Assembly (NCBI GenBank): GCA_937146765.1
Contig: CAKZRP010000038.1
Location: 1 to 64,000, forward strand
Length of the DNA: 64,000 nt
Direction: 5' to 3'
Source: an uncultured Paracoccaceae bacterium
Lineage (GTDB): Bacteria; Pseudomonadota; Alphaproteobacteria; Rhodobacterales; Rhodobacteraceae
A model generated the notes under the pieces. It searched no databases. It worked only from the letters and a program-made list of their open reading frames with translations, and was not told where the DNA came from. Positions within the stretch are counted from its first letter, which is position 1. Every line of letters begins with the position of its first letter. The position numbers and the translations under genes are program-made. Below are positions 44,289 to 52,244 of the stretch, one piece after another.

Positions 44289-45263
44289 TCAGGTTTCCAG
44301 AATGAAACGCAGCACACCGGATTTCAGGCTGCGCTGCAGAAGGATCTGCAGGTCGCGCAGGCGGTTCTTGTCGGCCTCGCGGAAGAAGCTGGACCAGAAG
44401 GGGATGGAGCGGTTCTCGGCGCTCTTGAAGTAGCGGTCGAGGATCACCGCGTCGAGCCGGCCCGGGGTGGAAACCTCCAGTACCTTGAGGCCGAGCCGGG
44501 CGCTCAGGGTCTCAAAGCCCTTGATCGAGAAGACCGTCAGCCGGTCCAGCGGCACGAAGCTCGGGGATTCCGCGCCGAGGATCTCGTATTCGAGCCCGTC
44601 GGCGCAGGAGCTGGCGGCAAAAATCACGGTGCCGGGGGCGGCGGCGTCCTTCAGGGCGGCCAGCAGGGCCGCGGGATCGGCGGCGCGGTCCAGTTCGGCG
44701 GGCATAAGGATCGCGCGTGGGGCCGCCTGGGCGATTGCCGCGCGCAGGCCGGCAAAATCCGGGCTGTCGGGCTCCAGGTGCAGAAAGTCCCAGGCGCGGT
44801 TGTGGCTCAGCCGCTCGGTGGCATCCGGCCAGGCCGGGGCCTGGCTGGCAAAGCGGATGTCGAGCACCCGGTCGAGCCGGCGTTCCAGCCGGGCCTCGGT
44901 GAGGCTGATCCAGTTCAGCAGCGAGGTGAATTCGAACTCGCGATCGCCCTGGGGTTCGGCGGCGGTGGCGGCGATCTGCTCGAGGCGCAGCCGGTCCAGC
45001 GTGGCCTGATCCGGGGTCCGGGCGGCATAGATGGAGTTGCAGCCCGAGCAGCGGCGGAATTCCATCAGCGCCTGCGAGAAGATCGGGTTCTTGTCGCTGG
45101 CCTGACCGCAGGCGGGGCAGCACTTGCGCTCCTGCCAGGGGTCGGTCGGATCCAGCAGCAGCGCACCCAGCGCCTGGTTGCGGCGCAGCCGGTATTTCGC
45201 GGGCTTCTGGCCTGCCACCGCGTCGATGTCGGGCAGGTGGTCGAGGAAAACAGGGGTTTGCAT
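44289..45263 (-). CDS. Zinc-ribbon plus methyltransferase-like protein
   Basis: The 324-residue protein has an N-terminal zinc ribbon (CCPACG about residue 50, CSGCN about residue 76) as in C-methyltransferases of deoxysugar pathways. The central domain has the strand order of a class I SAM methyltransferase, but the expected glycine-rich SAM motif is replaced by LDRVLDIRFASQAP, so activity is doubtful. The C-terminal region is basic (ADKNRLRDLQILLQRSLKS). The start at 45263 has GGA nine bases upstream. It follows the Gfo/Idh gene by four bases. Confidence 0.65.
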   Translation of the reverse strand: MQTPVFLDHLPDIDAVAGQKPAKYRLRRNQALGALLLDPTDPWQERKCCPACGQASDKNPIFSQALMEFRRCSGCNSIYAARTPDQATLDRLRLEQIAATAAEPQGDREFEFTSLLNWISLTEARLERRLDRVLDIRFASQAPAWPDATERLSHNRAWDFLHLEPDSPDFAGLRAAIAQAAPRAILMPAELDRAADPAALLAALKDAAAPGTVIFAASSCADGLEYEILGAESPSFVPLDRLTVFSIKGFETLSARLGLKVLEVSTPGRLDAVILDRYFKSAENRSIPFWSSFFREADKNRLRDLQILLQRSLKSGVLRFILET

Positions 45264-45267
45264 GATC

Positions 45268-46320
45268 TTATTCCGTTGCCGTCTGCGGGGTCTGCTGGCG
45301 GGTGGTGCTCCACTCCGGGTCGGCGGCATAGATCGCCTCGACCAGCTCCATCACATCGAGCGCCTGCTGCGAGGTGCCGCATCTGAGGGCGGCCCCCTCC
45401 ACCACGGCGGCATGGAACTCGGCGATTTCCTTGTCCCAGGACCTGTCCTCGGTGAAGCGCAGTTCCTGGCTCTCGGGGTTGGGGATCGGGCTGCCGGTGG
45501 CATCCAGACGGTTGAGCGCCACAGTCAGCACCTCGGTGCCATAGCTGCCGGAGGCCGACAGGATCCCGTCCACCGAGATGAAGCCGTTGCGCAGGTAGAG
45601 TTCAAGCCGGAAAGTGTGCTGCCACTGGGTCGCCGAGGAATGCACCGAGGCGACGATGCCTTGGGCGTTCTTCATCAGGGCAAAGGCATTGTCCTCGACC
45701 GGCACATCGGTCCAGAACTTGCGCTGCACGAAGCTCTGCACATCGGTGAAGCGGCCGGCAAACATCTGGAACAGGTCGAGCATGTGGATGCCCTGGTCGA
45801 TCAGGATGCCGCCGCCGGAAAGGGCGGGGTCGTTGCGCCAGTTCTGGGCATAGTTCGGCCCGCCGGCCTTGCCGTAGACGCCGCGCATGAAATAGAGATC
45901 GCCCATGGTGCCGGCATCGATGAGCTTCTTGGCTTCCTCGATGGCGTCATGGACCCGGTGGTTGAAGCCGAATTTCAGCACCCGTCCGCCATGGGCGGCC
46001 TGCGCGGCAGCCTCGGCCTCCATCATCCGGCGCACATCGGCGGAGTTGCGCCCCGGGGGCTTTTCCGAAAACACATGCTTGCCGCGCTCCAGCGCGGTGC
46101 AGACCACATCCGGGATCATCATGTTCGGCACGCTGCAGACGATCACATCGGGGGCATAGTCATAGACCGCCATCGGGTCGGTGACCATCGGGACGGAGGC
46201 GGTGGGATCGAGTGCGGTGTCGCAGGCAACGACCACTTCGAATCCTCCGTGGCGATCCATGGCGTCGTGGCGGATACGGCCCATTTTCCCGTATCCAATG
46301 ATCGCAGCGCGTAATGTCAT
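45268..46320 (-). CDS. Gfo/Idh/MocA-family oxidoreductase
   Basis: The 350-residue protein has the N-terminal NAD(P)-binding IIGYGKMGRIRHDAM, the family signature KHVFSEKPPGRN (Glu-Lys-Pro) and a C-terminal GFNHRVHDAIEEAK and GGGILIDQGIHMLDLFQMF (catalytic Asp/His region). Members oxidise or reduce sugar rings or nucleotide sugars. It is the first gene of the long minus-strand run, so the promoter for that run should lie in 46321-46648. Confidence 0.9.
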   Translation of the reverse strand: MTLRAAIIGYGKMGRIRHDAMDRHGGFEVVVACDTALDPTASVPMVTDPMAVYDYAPDVIVCSVPNMMIPDVVCTALERGKHVFSEKPPGRNSADVRRMMEAEAAAQAAHGGRVLKFGFNHRVHDAIEEAKKLIDAGTMGDLYFMRGVYGKAGGPNYAQNWRNDPALSGGGILIDQGIHMLDLFQMFAGRFTDVQSFVQRKFWTDVPVEDNAFALMKNAQGIVASVHSSATQWQHTFRLELYLRNGFISVDGILSASGSYGTEVLTVALNRLDATGSPIPNPESQELRFTEDRSWDKEIAEFHAAVVEGAALRCGTSQQALDVMELVEAIYAADPEWSTTRQQTPQTATE

Positions 46321-46648
46321 ATGTCTATTAGGTTCTCTTTACTTGCCCCGGCAGATCCTTGCGCGGGGGGGTTCCTGTTCCACTCTACCGGCCCGCGGCG
46401 CAGATTAGTGATCCGGGTTGCGGGGTCAACCCGCAAGCCGGTCGCCGCTGCCGCTTATGCCGGTTTGTGCTCTTTGTCACGGCATCCCGCCGCCACCGCT
46501 TGACGGGCTGCGACCCGGGATGACAACAGAGGGCCATGGGGCGTCTGTCGGAGTGCCCGGCGGCGTGCCGGTCGCGGGGCTCCCCGAGGCTGTCGCGATA
46601 GCCGCCAAAAGTAACAGAGTGATGATGCATGCAAGGGACAGGATCACC
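46321..46648. promoter_or_regulatory. Divergent intergenic region with palindrome (candidate operator)
   Basis: This 328-base gap separates the 12-gene minus-strand run from the hydratase-like gene on the plus strand. A strong palindrome lies at 46418-46436: TTGCGGG, loop GTCAA, CCCGCAA, extendable by GG/CC with a bulge. It is about 100 bases upstream of the minus-strand start, a reasonable position for a regulatory site. No -10/-35 pair stands out by eye. Confidence 0.4.
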
Positions 46649-47377
46649 ATGACAGAGGTTGCAGAGAGGCTTTCCGAGGCCCGCAGGGCGGGGCGGGCTG
46701 CGGCGCTTGTCGCCGCGGATATTCCCGCAACGCAGAGTGCGGCCTATGGCCAGAGCCTGGCACAGATGCAGGAGATCGCCGCCTGGAAGATCGGTGGCGC
46801 CAACCCCTGGTCGCGCCGGGTGTTCAACAACAGCGAGGTCTTCGTCGGCCCGCTGCACCCGCGCGAGGTGGCCCTGGGCGGCGACAGCCTGTCGCTGGCG
46901 GGGCTGAACCGGCCGCTGGCCGAGCCGGAAGTCATGCTGCAGATCGCGGATCCGGCGGCCACCACCCCGGCCGGGCAGTTCTCGCATATGGCGCTTGGGT
47001 TCGAGATCCCGGCGGCGGTGCTGCCGGAGGAGCTGAAGCCGCTGCTGAACGCGCAGATCTGCGATCGCGCCGGGGCGGGGCTGCTGTGGATCACCGCGGT
47101 GGAACGGTTCGAGGCGGCGCGCTTTGCCGCCCCCTTCGACATTACCCTGCGCCACAATGACGACGCCTCGGCGGCCGGCGGCAGTGCCAATATCATTGGC
47201 GGCCCGCTGGGGGCGGCGGCAGAGCTGCTGGCGCTGGCATCACGCCATGGCCTGCCGCTGCTGCCCGGCCAGTGGATCGCCAGCGGCGGCCTCTGCCCGG
47301 CAGTGGCGGTGGCGGCGGGGGACCGCCTGGAGCTGGCGGCCTGGGATCAGGTGATCTCGCTGCGCTTTGATGGCTGA
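46649..47377 (+). CDS. 2-keto-4-pentenoate hydratase-like protein (MhpD family)
   Basis: The 242-residue protein resembles hydratase/decarboxylase enzymes of the MhpD type: AWKIGGANPWSRRVFNNSEVFVGPL, AEPEVMLQIAD, MALGFEIPAAVLP and LPGQWIASGGLCPAVAV. The family handles 2-keto acids with a metal ion. The start at 46649 has AGGA seven bases upstream; a longer reading to 46418 lacks a site. It overlaps the next gene by eight bases. A role in a glycan locus is unusual and unassigned. Confidence 0.75.
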   Translation: MTEVAERLSEARRAGRAAALVAADIPATQSAAYGQSLAQMQEIAAWKIGGANPWSRRVFNNSEVFVGPLHPREVALGGDSLSLAGLNRPLAEPEVMLQIADPAATTPAGQFSHMALGFEIPAAVLPEELKPLLNAQICDRAGAGLLWITAVERFEAARFAAPFDITLRHNDDASAAGGSANIIGGPLGAAAELLALASRHGLPLLPGQWIASGGLCPAVAVAAGDRLELAAWDQVISLRFDG

Positions 47378-48206
47378 GACGCTGGTCCTCGGCGCCTCCG
47401 GGCGCATCGGGCGCGCCCTGCGCTATCGCTGGGGGGGGGAGGCCGCCCTCTGGCAGGCGCGGCGGGCGCAGACGGGGACGGGCTGGGCGATCTTCGATCC
47501 CCTGGCCGAGCCCGACGCCCTGCGCGCCGTCGCGGCGCAGGTGCGCCAGATCCTCTGCCTCGCCGGGCCGGTGCCGGGGCGGGGCGGCGATCTGCGCGAC
47601 AGCATCGCCCTTGGCGCGGCGGCGGTGCGCGCGGGGGCCGCCACCGGGGCCCGGGTGCTGCTGGCCTCCTCGGCGGCGGTCTACGGCAGCCAGCCCGGCC
47701 TCCTGGGTGAGGATCTGCCGCCCGCCCCAAGCCATCCCTACGGGGTGGCCAAGGCGGAGATGGAGGTGCAGGCCCTCGCGCTCGGACGCGAGCTGGGCTG
47801 CGCGGTCTGCTGCCTGCGGATCGGCAATATCGCCGGTTTCGATGCCATTCTCGGCGGCTGGCGTCCCGGCTTCCGGCTCGACCGGTTCGCCGACGGGCGC
47901 AGTCCCCGGCGCAGCTATATCGGCCCGCTCAGCCTGGCGGATGTGCTGGCGGAGCTCTGCGCGCGGCCCGATCTGCCGGAGCGGCTGAACATCGCCCAGC
48001 CCGGGCCGGTCGAAATGGGCGCCCTGCTCGCGGCGGCGGGGCGCGCCTATGCAACAGCTCCGGCGCCGGATACGGCGATTGCCGAAGTGGCGCTTGACCT
48101 GGGCCGCCTCAAGGCGCTTCTGGCTCCACAGAGGCTCCTGCCCGCAGCCGATCCCGCCCAGATGGTCGCGGAAATGGCCCTGTTAGAGCCGCATATGAAG
48201 GATTGA
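47370..48206 (+). CDS. NAD-dependent sugar epimerase/dehydratase (SDR)
   Basis: The 278-residue protein is a short extended SDR: ETLVLGASGRIGRALRYRW near the N-terminus, LLASSAAVYGSQPG, and HPYGVAKAEME (YxxxK) around residues 121-125. It is shorter than most nucleotide-sugar epimerases. It overlaps both neighbouring genes slightly and probably belongs to one transcript with the hydratase-like protein and the initiating sugar transferase. Substrate unknown. Confidence 0.85.
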   Translation: MAETLVLGASGRIGRALRYRWGGEAALWQARRAQTGTGWAIFDPLAEPDALRAVAAQVRQILCLAGPVPGRGGDLRDSIALGAAAVRAGAATGARVLLASSAAVYGSQPGLLGEDLPPAPSHPYGVAKAEMEVQALALGRELGCAVCCLRIGNIAGFDAILGGWRPGFRLDRFADGRSPRRSYIGPLSLADVLAELCARPDLPERLNIAQPGPVEMGALLAAAGRAYATAPAPDTAIAEVALDLGRLKALLAPQRLLPAADPAQMVAEMALLEPHMKD

Positions 48207-48214
48207 TCCGCCCG

Positions 48215-48829
48215 ATGACCTGGGACAAGCGCCTGTTCGACCTCTTTTTTGTCACCCTGCTGATCGTCCTGCTCGGCCCGATCCTGCTGGCGCTCCTGCT
48301 CTGGCTCCTGCTGAAGGAGGGGCGGCCGATCTTCTACGTGGCCGAGCGGATGAAGGGCGTCGACCAGCCCTTCCTCCTGTGGAAGCTCAGGACCATGACC
48401 GTGGTGGAGGAGGACAGCGGCGTCTCCGGCGGCGACAAGGCGGCGCGGGTCACCCGGACCGGGGCCTGGCTGCGCTCCAAGCGGCTCGACGAGTTTCCCC
48501 AGCTCTGGAACATCCTGAAGGGCGATCTGTCCTTTGTCGGGCCGCGCCCGCCCCTGCGGCAATATGTGGAGGCGCATCCGGAGATCTATGCCGAGGTGCT
48601 GAAATCGCGCCCCGGCGTCACCGGCCTGGCCTCGATCGCCTATCACCGGCATGAGGCGCTGCTGCTGGCGCGCTGCACCACCAAGGAAGAGACCCATGCG
48701 GTCTATTCCCGCATCTGCGTGCCGGCCAAGGCGCGGCTCGACCTGATCTACCAGCGCCACCAGACCATGTGCTACGATTTCGACCTGGTGTTCCAGACCA
48801 TCGGCAACCTGTTCCGGCGCCGGGGCTGA
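48215..48829 (+). CDS. Initiating sugar-phosphate transferase (bacterial sugar transferase, WbaP/PglC type)
   Basis: The 204-residue protein has one N-terminal membrane helix (LFFVTLLIVLLGPILLALLLWLL), then FYVAERMKGVDQPFLLWKLRTM, RLDEFPQLWNILKGDLSFVGPRP and RPGVTGLASIAYHR, the catalytic block of polyprenyl-phosphate hexose-phosphate transferases. It starts lipid-linked repeat-unit synthesis on undecaprenyl phosphate. The ATG at 48215 lies nine bases after the previous stop; AAGGA is 13 bases upstream. A second enzyme of this type is at 62943. Confidence 0.93.
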   Translation: MTWDKRLFDLFFVTLLIVLLGPILLALLLWLLLKEGRPIFYVAERMKGVDQPFLLWKLRTMTVVEEDSGVSGGDKAARVTRTGAWLRSKRLDEFPQLWNILKGDLSFVGPRPPLRQYVEAHPEIYAEVLKSRPGVTGLASIAYHRHEALLLARCTTKEETHAVYSRICVPAKARLDLIYQRHQTMCYDFDLVFQTIGNLFRRRG

Positions 48830-48833
48830 CCGC

Positions 48834-49778
48834 TCACATCCGCCGCAGCGCTGCCGCGATCCAGAGCGTCATCTGGTTGGACCAGCCCTTGCGGTGCAGC
48901 GGCGTCTGCGCCAGCAGCCGCATCCGGGTGAGAAAACCGCCGTCGCGATCCTGTCGCAGCCGGGTCAGCAGGGCGCGGGCCTCGGGAGTCAGCAGGTCCT
49001 CATGGGCAGCGAGGGTGGCGAGGTTGCGGTCCATCCAGGACCGGTAGGTGCCGCGCAGCATCAGCCAGAAGCGGTGCAGCTTGGAGGGCAGGCCGGAATT
49101 GGCGCCGATCTGGTTGCCGGGATGCTGACGGTAGAGCAGCCGCGGTTCGGGATCGAGGATCACCCGGCCGCCGGCACCGGAGATCAGCTGGTAGAGCCAC
49201 CAGTCATGTACCGCCGGGCAGGGGCCGCCGCGGGCCAGTGCGGCCTGCACCAGCTGCAGCGCGGCGCGGTTCAGCACCATCGTATTGCCGCCGGCATAGT
49301 TCTGCATCAGCGCATGGGAGAAATCCCAGGGCTCGGGCACCGGGCGCGACAGCTGGCGGCGGTTGCCGGTGGCATGCCACTCCCAGCTGCGGGTGCCGAG
49401 CAGCACCGGACCCGCGCCCTCGGGTGCGATCAGCGCCACTGCACTTTGCAGCTTGTCCGGCAGCCAGATGTCGTCCTGGTCGGAGAGGGCGACATAATCG
49501 GTCTCCGCCGCCTCCACGCAGGCCAGCAGATGCAGGAAATTGGCGGTGGGGCCGGCGCCCGGGCCCGGGATCAGCTGCCAGCGGCAGGGGCTGGTGGCGG
49601 CGACATGGTCGGCAAAGGCGCGGAACCGTGCCCCGGTGCCATCGCCGGGCCGGTCGTCTGAGGCCAGCACCCGGACCGGCGGCAGGCTCTGGTCGAGGTA
49701 GCTCTGCAACTGGTCGTCGAGATGCCGGCTGCCGTCGAACAGCGCCAGAAGGACCGTGATCCGCGGGGGCTGGCTCAC
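48834..49778 (-). CDS. GT2 glycosyltransferase (rhamnosyltransferase-like)
   Basis: The 314-residue protein has a GT-A fold: ITVLLALFDGSRHLDDQLQSYLDQSLPPVRVLASDDRPGDGT, DYVALSDQDDIWLPDKL (metal-binding DxD type) and AVHDWWLYQLISGAGG, the WW motif common in rhamnosyltransferases of this group. The GTG start at 49778 overlaps the TGA of the upstream gene (GTGA), with GGGGGA six bases before it, so translation is coupled. dTDP-rhamnose from the rml operon is the likely donor. Confidence 0.88.
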   Translation of the reverse strand: MSQPPRITVLLALFDGSRHLDDQLQSYLDQSLPPVRVLASDDRPGDGTGARFRAFADHVAATSPCRWQLIPGPGAGPTANFLHLLACVEAAETDYVALSDQDDIWLPDKLQSAVALIAPEGAGPVLLGTRSWEWHATGNRRQLSRPVPEPWDFSHALMQNYAGGNTMVLNRAALQLVQAALARGGPCPAVHDWWLYQLISGAGGRVILDPEPRLLYRQHPGNQIGANSGLPSKLHRFWLMLRGTYRSWMDRNLATLAAHEDLLTPEARALLTRLRQDRDGGFLTRMRLLAQTPLHRKGWSNQMTLWIAAALRRM

Positions 49779-52042
49779 CGGAGATCCCCCGTACTGATCT
49801 CTGGGCCGACTTCTGTGCTGATCTCTGTCGGCGAGGTCCCGGCCAGCGCCCGGCGCAGGGCGTTGAGAGAGCCATGGCCATAACGGGCAGAGGGTTCCAG
49901 CATCGCCTTTTCCGCCCATTCGTTCCAGGCATTGATCATGATCTCGCCCCGGTAGGCGCCGGCGAGCCGCCCCTGGCGCAGCTCGCGCAGCCAGCGTTCG
50001 AACCGGGCCGGATTGGCCCCCCAGGCCAGATGCGCGGCGCTGCCGCGCCGGGCGGTATTGTCCCAGCTGGGCATCACCCCGGCAATGGTGTTTGCCGGCA
50101 AAGCGGAGACATAATCGGCGGACTGGCTGCCGGCGCGGACGCGGTCATAGTCATAGATCACCCCGCCAAAGCCGGGGGTCACCCCGACCGGCATGCGATT
50201 GCCGAGCGGGCCGCCAAAGAGATAGTCCTCATCCGCGCGCACCAGCCCATGCGGCGGCATCTCGATCCAGAAGTCAAAGAGATCTTCGGCCACCGGGCTG
50301 TCGCCGTCGAGATGGAAGAGCACCGCGCCAAGCTCCACCTCGCCGATGCCCTCGTGGCGCCAGGTGGCGCGCATTTCGGAAACCGCGGCGGCGGGGTCGG
50401 GCATGTCCTCGGGGCGGTAGATCACGAAGCGCGGCCGGCGGCCGTCGGGGCGCTGGTAGCGCGGATCGCGGAAATAGGGGATCAGGCTGCGGGCCAGGTC
50501 GGCGGCAAAGCCCGGCGCGTAGCTCTGCGCCATCAGCACCTCGCCCGAGAGCCCGTCCCAGTTGCGCCGCCAGCTCTCGTTGGCCCAGCAGAGATAGAAG
50601 GGGAAATCCACATCGATCCGGTTCAAAAGCCGCTCCATCGGCTCCTCCAGCAGGCGGTTGCCGTCGAACCAGTAGTGATAGACACAGAAGGCATCGATGC
50701 CGGCGCTGCGCGCCAGGGCCGCCTGCTCGCCCATCACCGTGGTGAGCCGCAGGTCGTAAAAGCCGAGATCCGCGGGCAGGGCGGGCTGGGCGTGGCTGGC
50801 AAACTGCGGTTTGGCCCGGCTGACCGAGGTCCATTCGGTGAACCCCTTGCCCCACCAGGCGTCATTCTGCGCCACCGGGTGGAACTGCGGCAGGTAGAAG
50901 GCGGATACGAATCCGGGCGCGGGCGCAGGGGCGGCCGGGTGGGGCGTGGCGGCCGCGGTGCGCAGTTCCGCGGTCTGGCGGATCCGCAGCCCGCCGGCAG
51001 CGCAGATCATCCCGAGGGCGCGTTCCACCGCATGGGCGACGGTGCCATCGGTCTGGCCCCGCTCGATGTCGAAATCGCCAAAGCCCAGGGCGAGGCCGCG
51101 CAGCATGTCGAGCACCGCAGGCTTCAGCCAGTAGATCGAGCCGGCCGGGAAATCGAGCTGGTCGGGATCCGGGGCGATCTCCACCCGCGCCAGCAGCTGG
51201 CGGCAGCGGGCGAGGTTGCTGCCCCACCATTGGGTGCCCTCGTAATGCTGGCCGTCGGCCACCCAGATGGCGCTGTCGGCCTCGGCGAGGAACTGCGCCA
51301 GAAGCGGCGCGGTCTCTTCTTCTGGCAGGATGCCCCGGGTCAGGTGATCGCGCCAGAGGTCGCCGTCCTGGCGATGCGGCGAGCGCTTGGAATGCAGCTT
51401 GCAGACCGCCGCGTAGTGGTCGAGCCAGCCGGCGTTCAGCAGATGCAGGAACGGGTAGATGTCGCGGCCGCGGTTGGGCAGGATCACCACCCGGGCCCCG
51501 GGCCAGTCGGCCTCGATCCGGCTCTTGACCTCGGCGGTCTCGGGCCCGCGATGGGTCAGGGTCACATAGAGGTCGAAGGCGAGTTCCGCCGCCCGCAGGT
51601 GGTCGCGGAACTCGCTCCAGAGCTCGGGGTAGTAGAGATGGAGCACCGCCGCCTGACGCGCCTGGTTGATCCCGGGGCCGCGCAGCAGCGGCAGGCTGGC
51701 GCTGCCCTCCGCATCGCTGGCGGGCAGATCCTTGGTCAGCCGGTGCTCGCTGTGGCCGATCTGGATGTAATGCTCGAGCGGACGGGCGCCGCTGGCCGCC
51801 ACGTCGGGATTGTGGCGCAGATAGGCCAGCGGCGCGAACTCCGGATTGGGATAAAGCCCCGCGCTCTCGCCGAGGAGGATGTAGTGACGCTCGGGAAACA
51901 GGCGAAAGAGCGGATGGATCATCGGGTTGCTCGACAGGTAGAACTGGCGGTCGAACAACCGGCTGCGCCTGATCCGCAACAGGTAGCGCATCCGGGCCGG
52001 AGTGAGCAGGAGCAGGGAAAACAGGAGCTTCAGTCGGGCCAC
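49775..52042 (-). CDS. RgpF-WbsX fusion glycosyltransferase
   Basis: The product (755 residues from this GTG) joins two glycan enzymes. Residues about 130-340 match RgpF/rhamnan synthesis proteins (AAVLHLYYPELWSEFRDHL, VVILPNRGRDIYPFLHLL, VCKLHSKRSPHR). Residues about 390-735 match WbsX/GH99-like proteins (FVSAFYLPQFHPVAQNDAWWGKGFTEWTSVSRA, FCVYHYWFDGNRLLEEP, WANESWRRNWDG, INAWNEWAEKAMLEPS). Before them is a segment LFDRQFYLSSNP with a following NPDVAASG motif seen in similar large proteins. The start is uncertain: GTG 52042 or ATG 51991, neither with a clear ribosome-binding site. It is divergent from the sulfotransferase gene at 52245. Confidence 0.82.
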   Translation of the reverse strand: MARLKLLFSLLLLTPARMRYLLRIRRSRLFDRQFYLSSNPMIHPLFRLFPERHYILLGESAGLYPNPEFAPLAYLRHNPDVAASGARPLEHYIQIGHSEHRLTKDLPASDAEGSASLPLLRGPGINQARQAAVLHLYYPELWSEFRDHLRAAELAFDLYVTLTHRGPETAEVKSRIEADWPGARVVILPNRGRDIYPFLHLLNAGWLDHYAAVCKLHSKRSPHRQDGDLWRDHLTRGILPEEETAPLLAQFLAEADSAIWVADGQHYEGTQWWGSNLARCRQLLARVEIAPDPDQLDFPAGSIYWLKPAVLDMLRGLALGFGDFDIERGQTDGTVAHAVERALGMICAAGGLRIRQTAELRTAAATPHPAAPAPAPGFVSAFYLPQFHPVAQNDAWWGKGFTEWTSVSRAKPQFASHAQPALPADLGFYDLRLTTVMGEQAALARSAGIDAFCVYHYWFDGNRLLEEPMERLLNRIDVDFPFYLCWANESWRRNWDGLSGEVLMAQSYAPGFAADLARSLIPYFRDPRYQRPDGRRPRFVIYRPEDMPDPAAAVSEMRATWRHEGIGEVELGAVLFHLDGDSPVAEDLFDFWIEMPPHGLVRADEDYLFGGPLGNRMPVGVTPGFGGVIYDYDRVRAGSQSADYVSALPANTIAGVMPSWDNTARRGSAAHLAWGANPARFERWLRELRQGRLAGAYRGEIMINAWNEWAEKAMLEPSARYGHGSLNALRRALAGTSPTEISTEVGPEISTGDLR

Positions 52043-52244
52043 GGGGGAAATCGGTCTTGCTGTGTCGGTGTTCGCAAGCAGGTAGCAGGCGGGCCGGGTG
52101 CGGTCAAATGCTCTGGCAGCCGGGCAAAAGGGCTGGTCAAGCCGGGGCCGCAGAGGCACAAGGGGGCGCATCGGGACCGCAGGGGCAGGCGCAGGGCATG
52201 TGTCGGGGCCATTTCAGGACAGGTTTCAGGACAGCGAGACAGAC

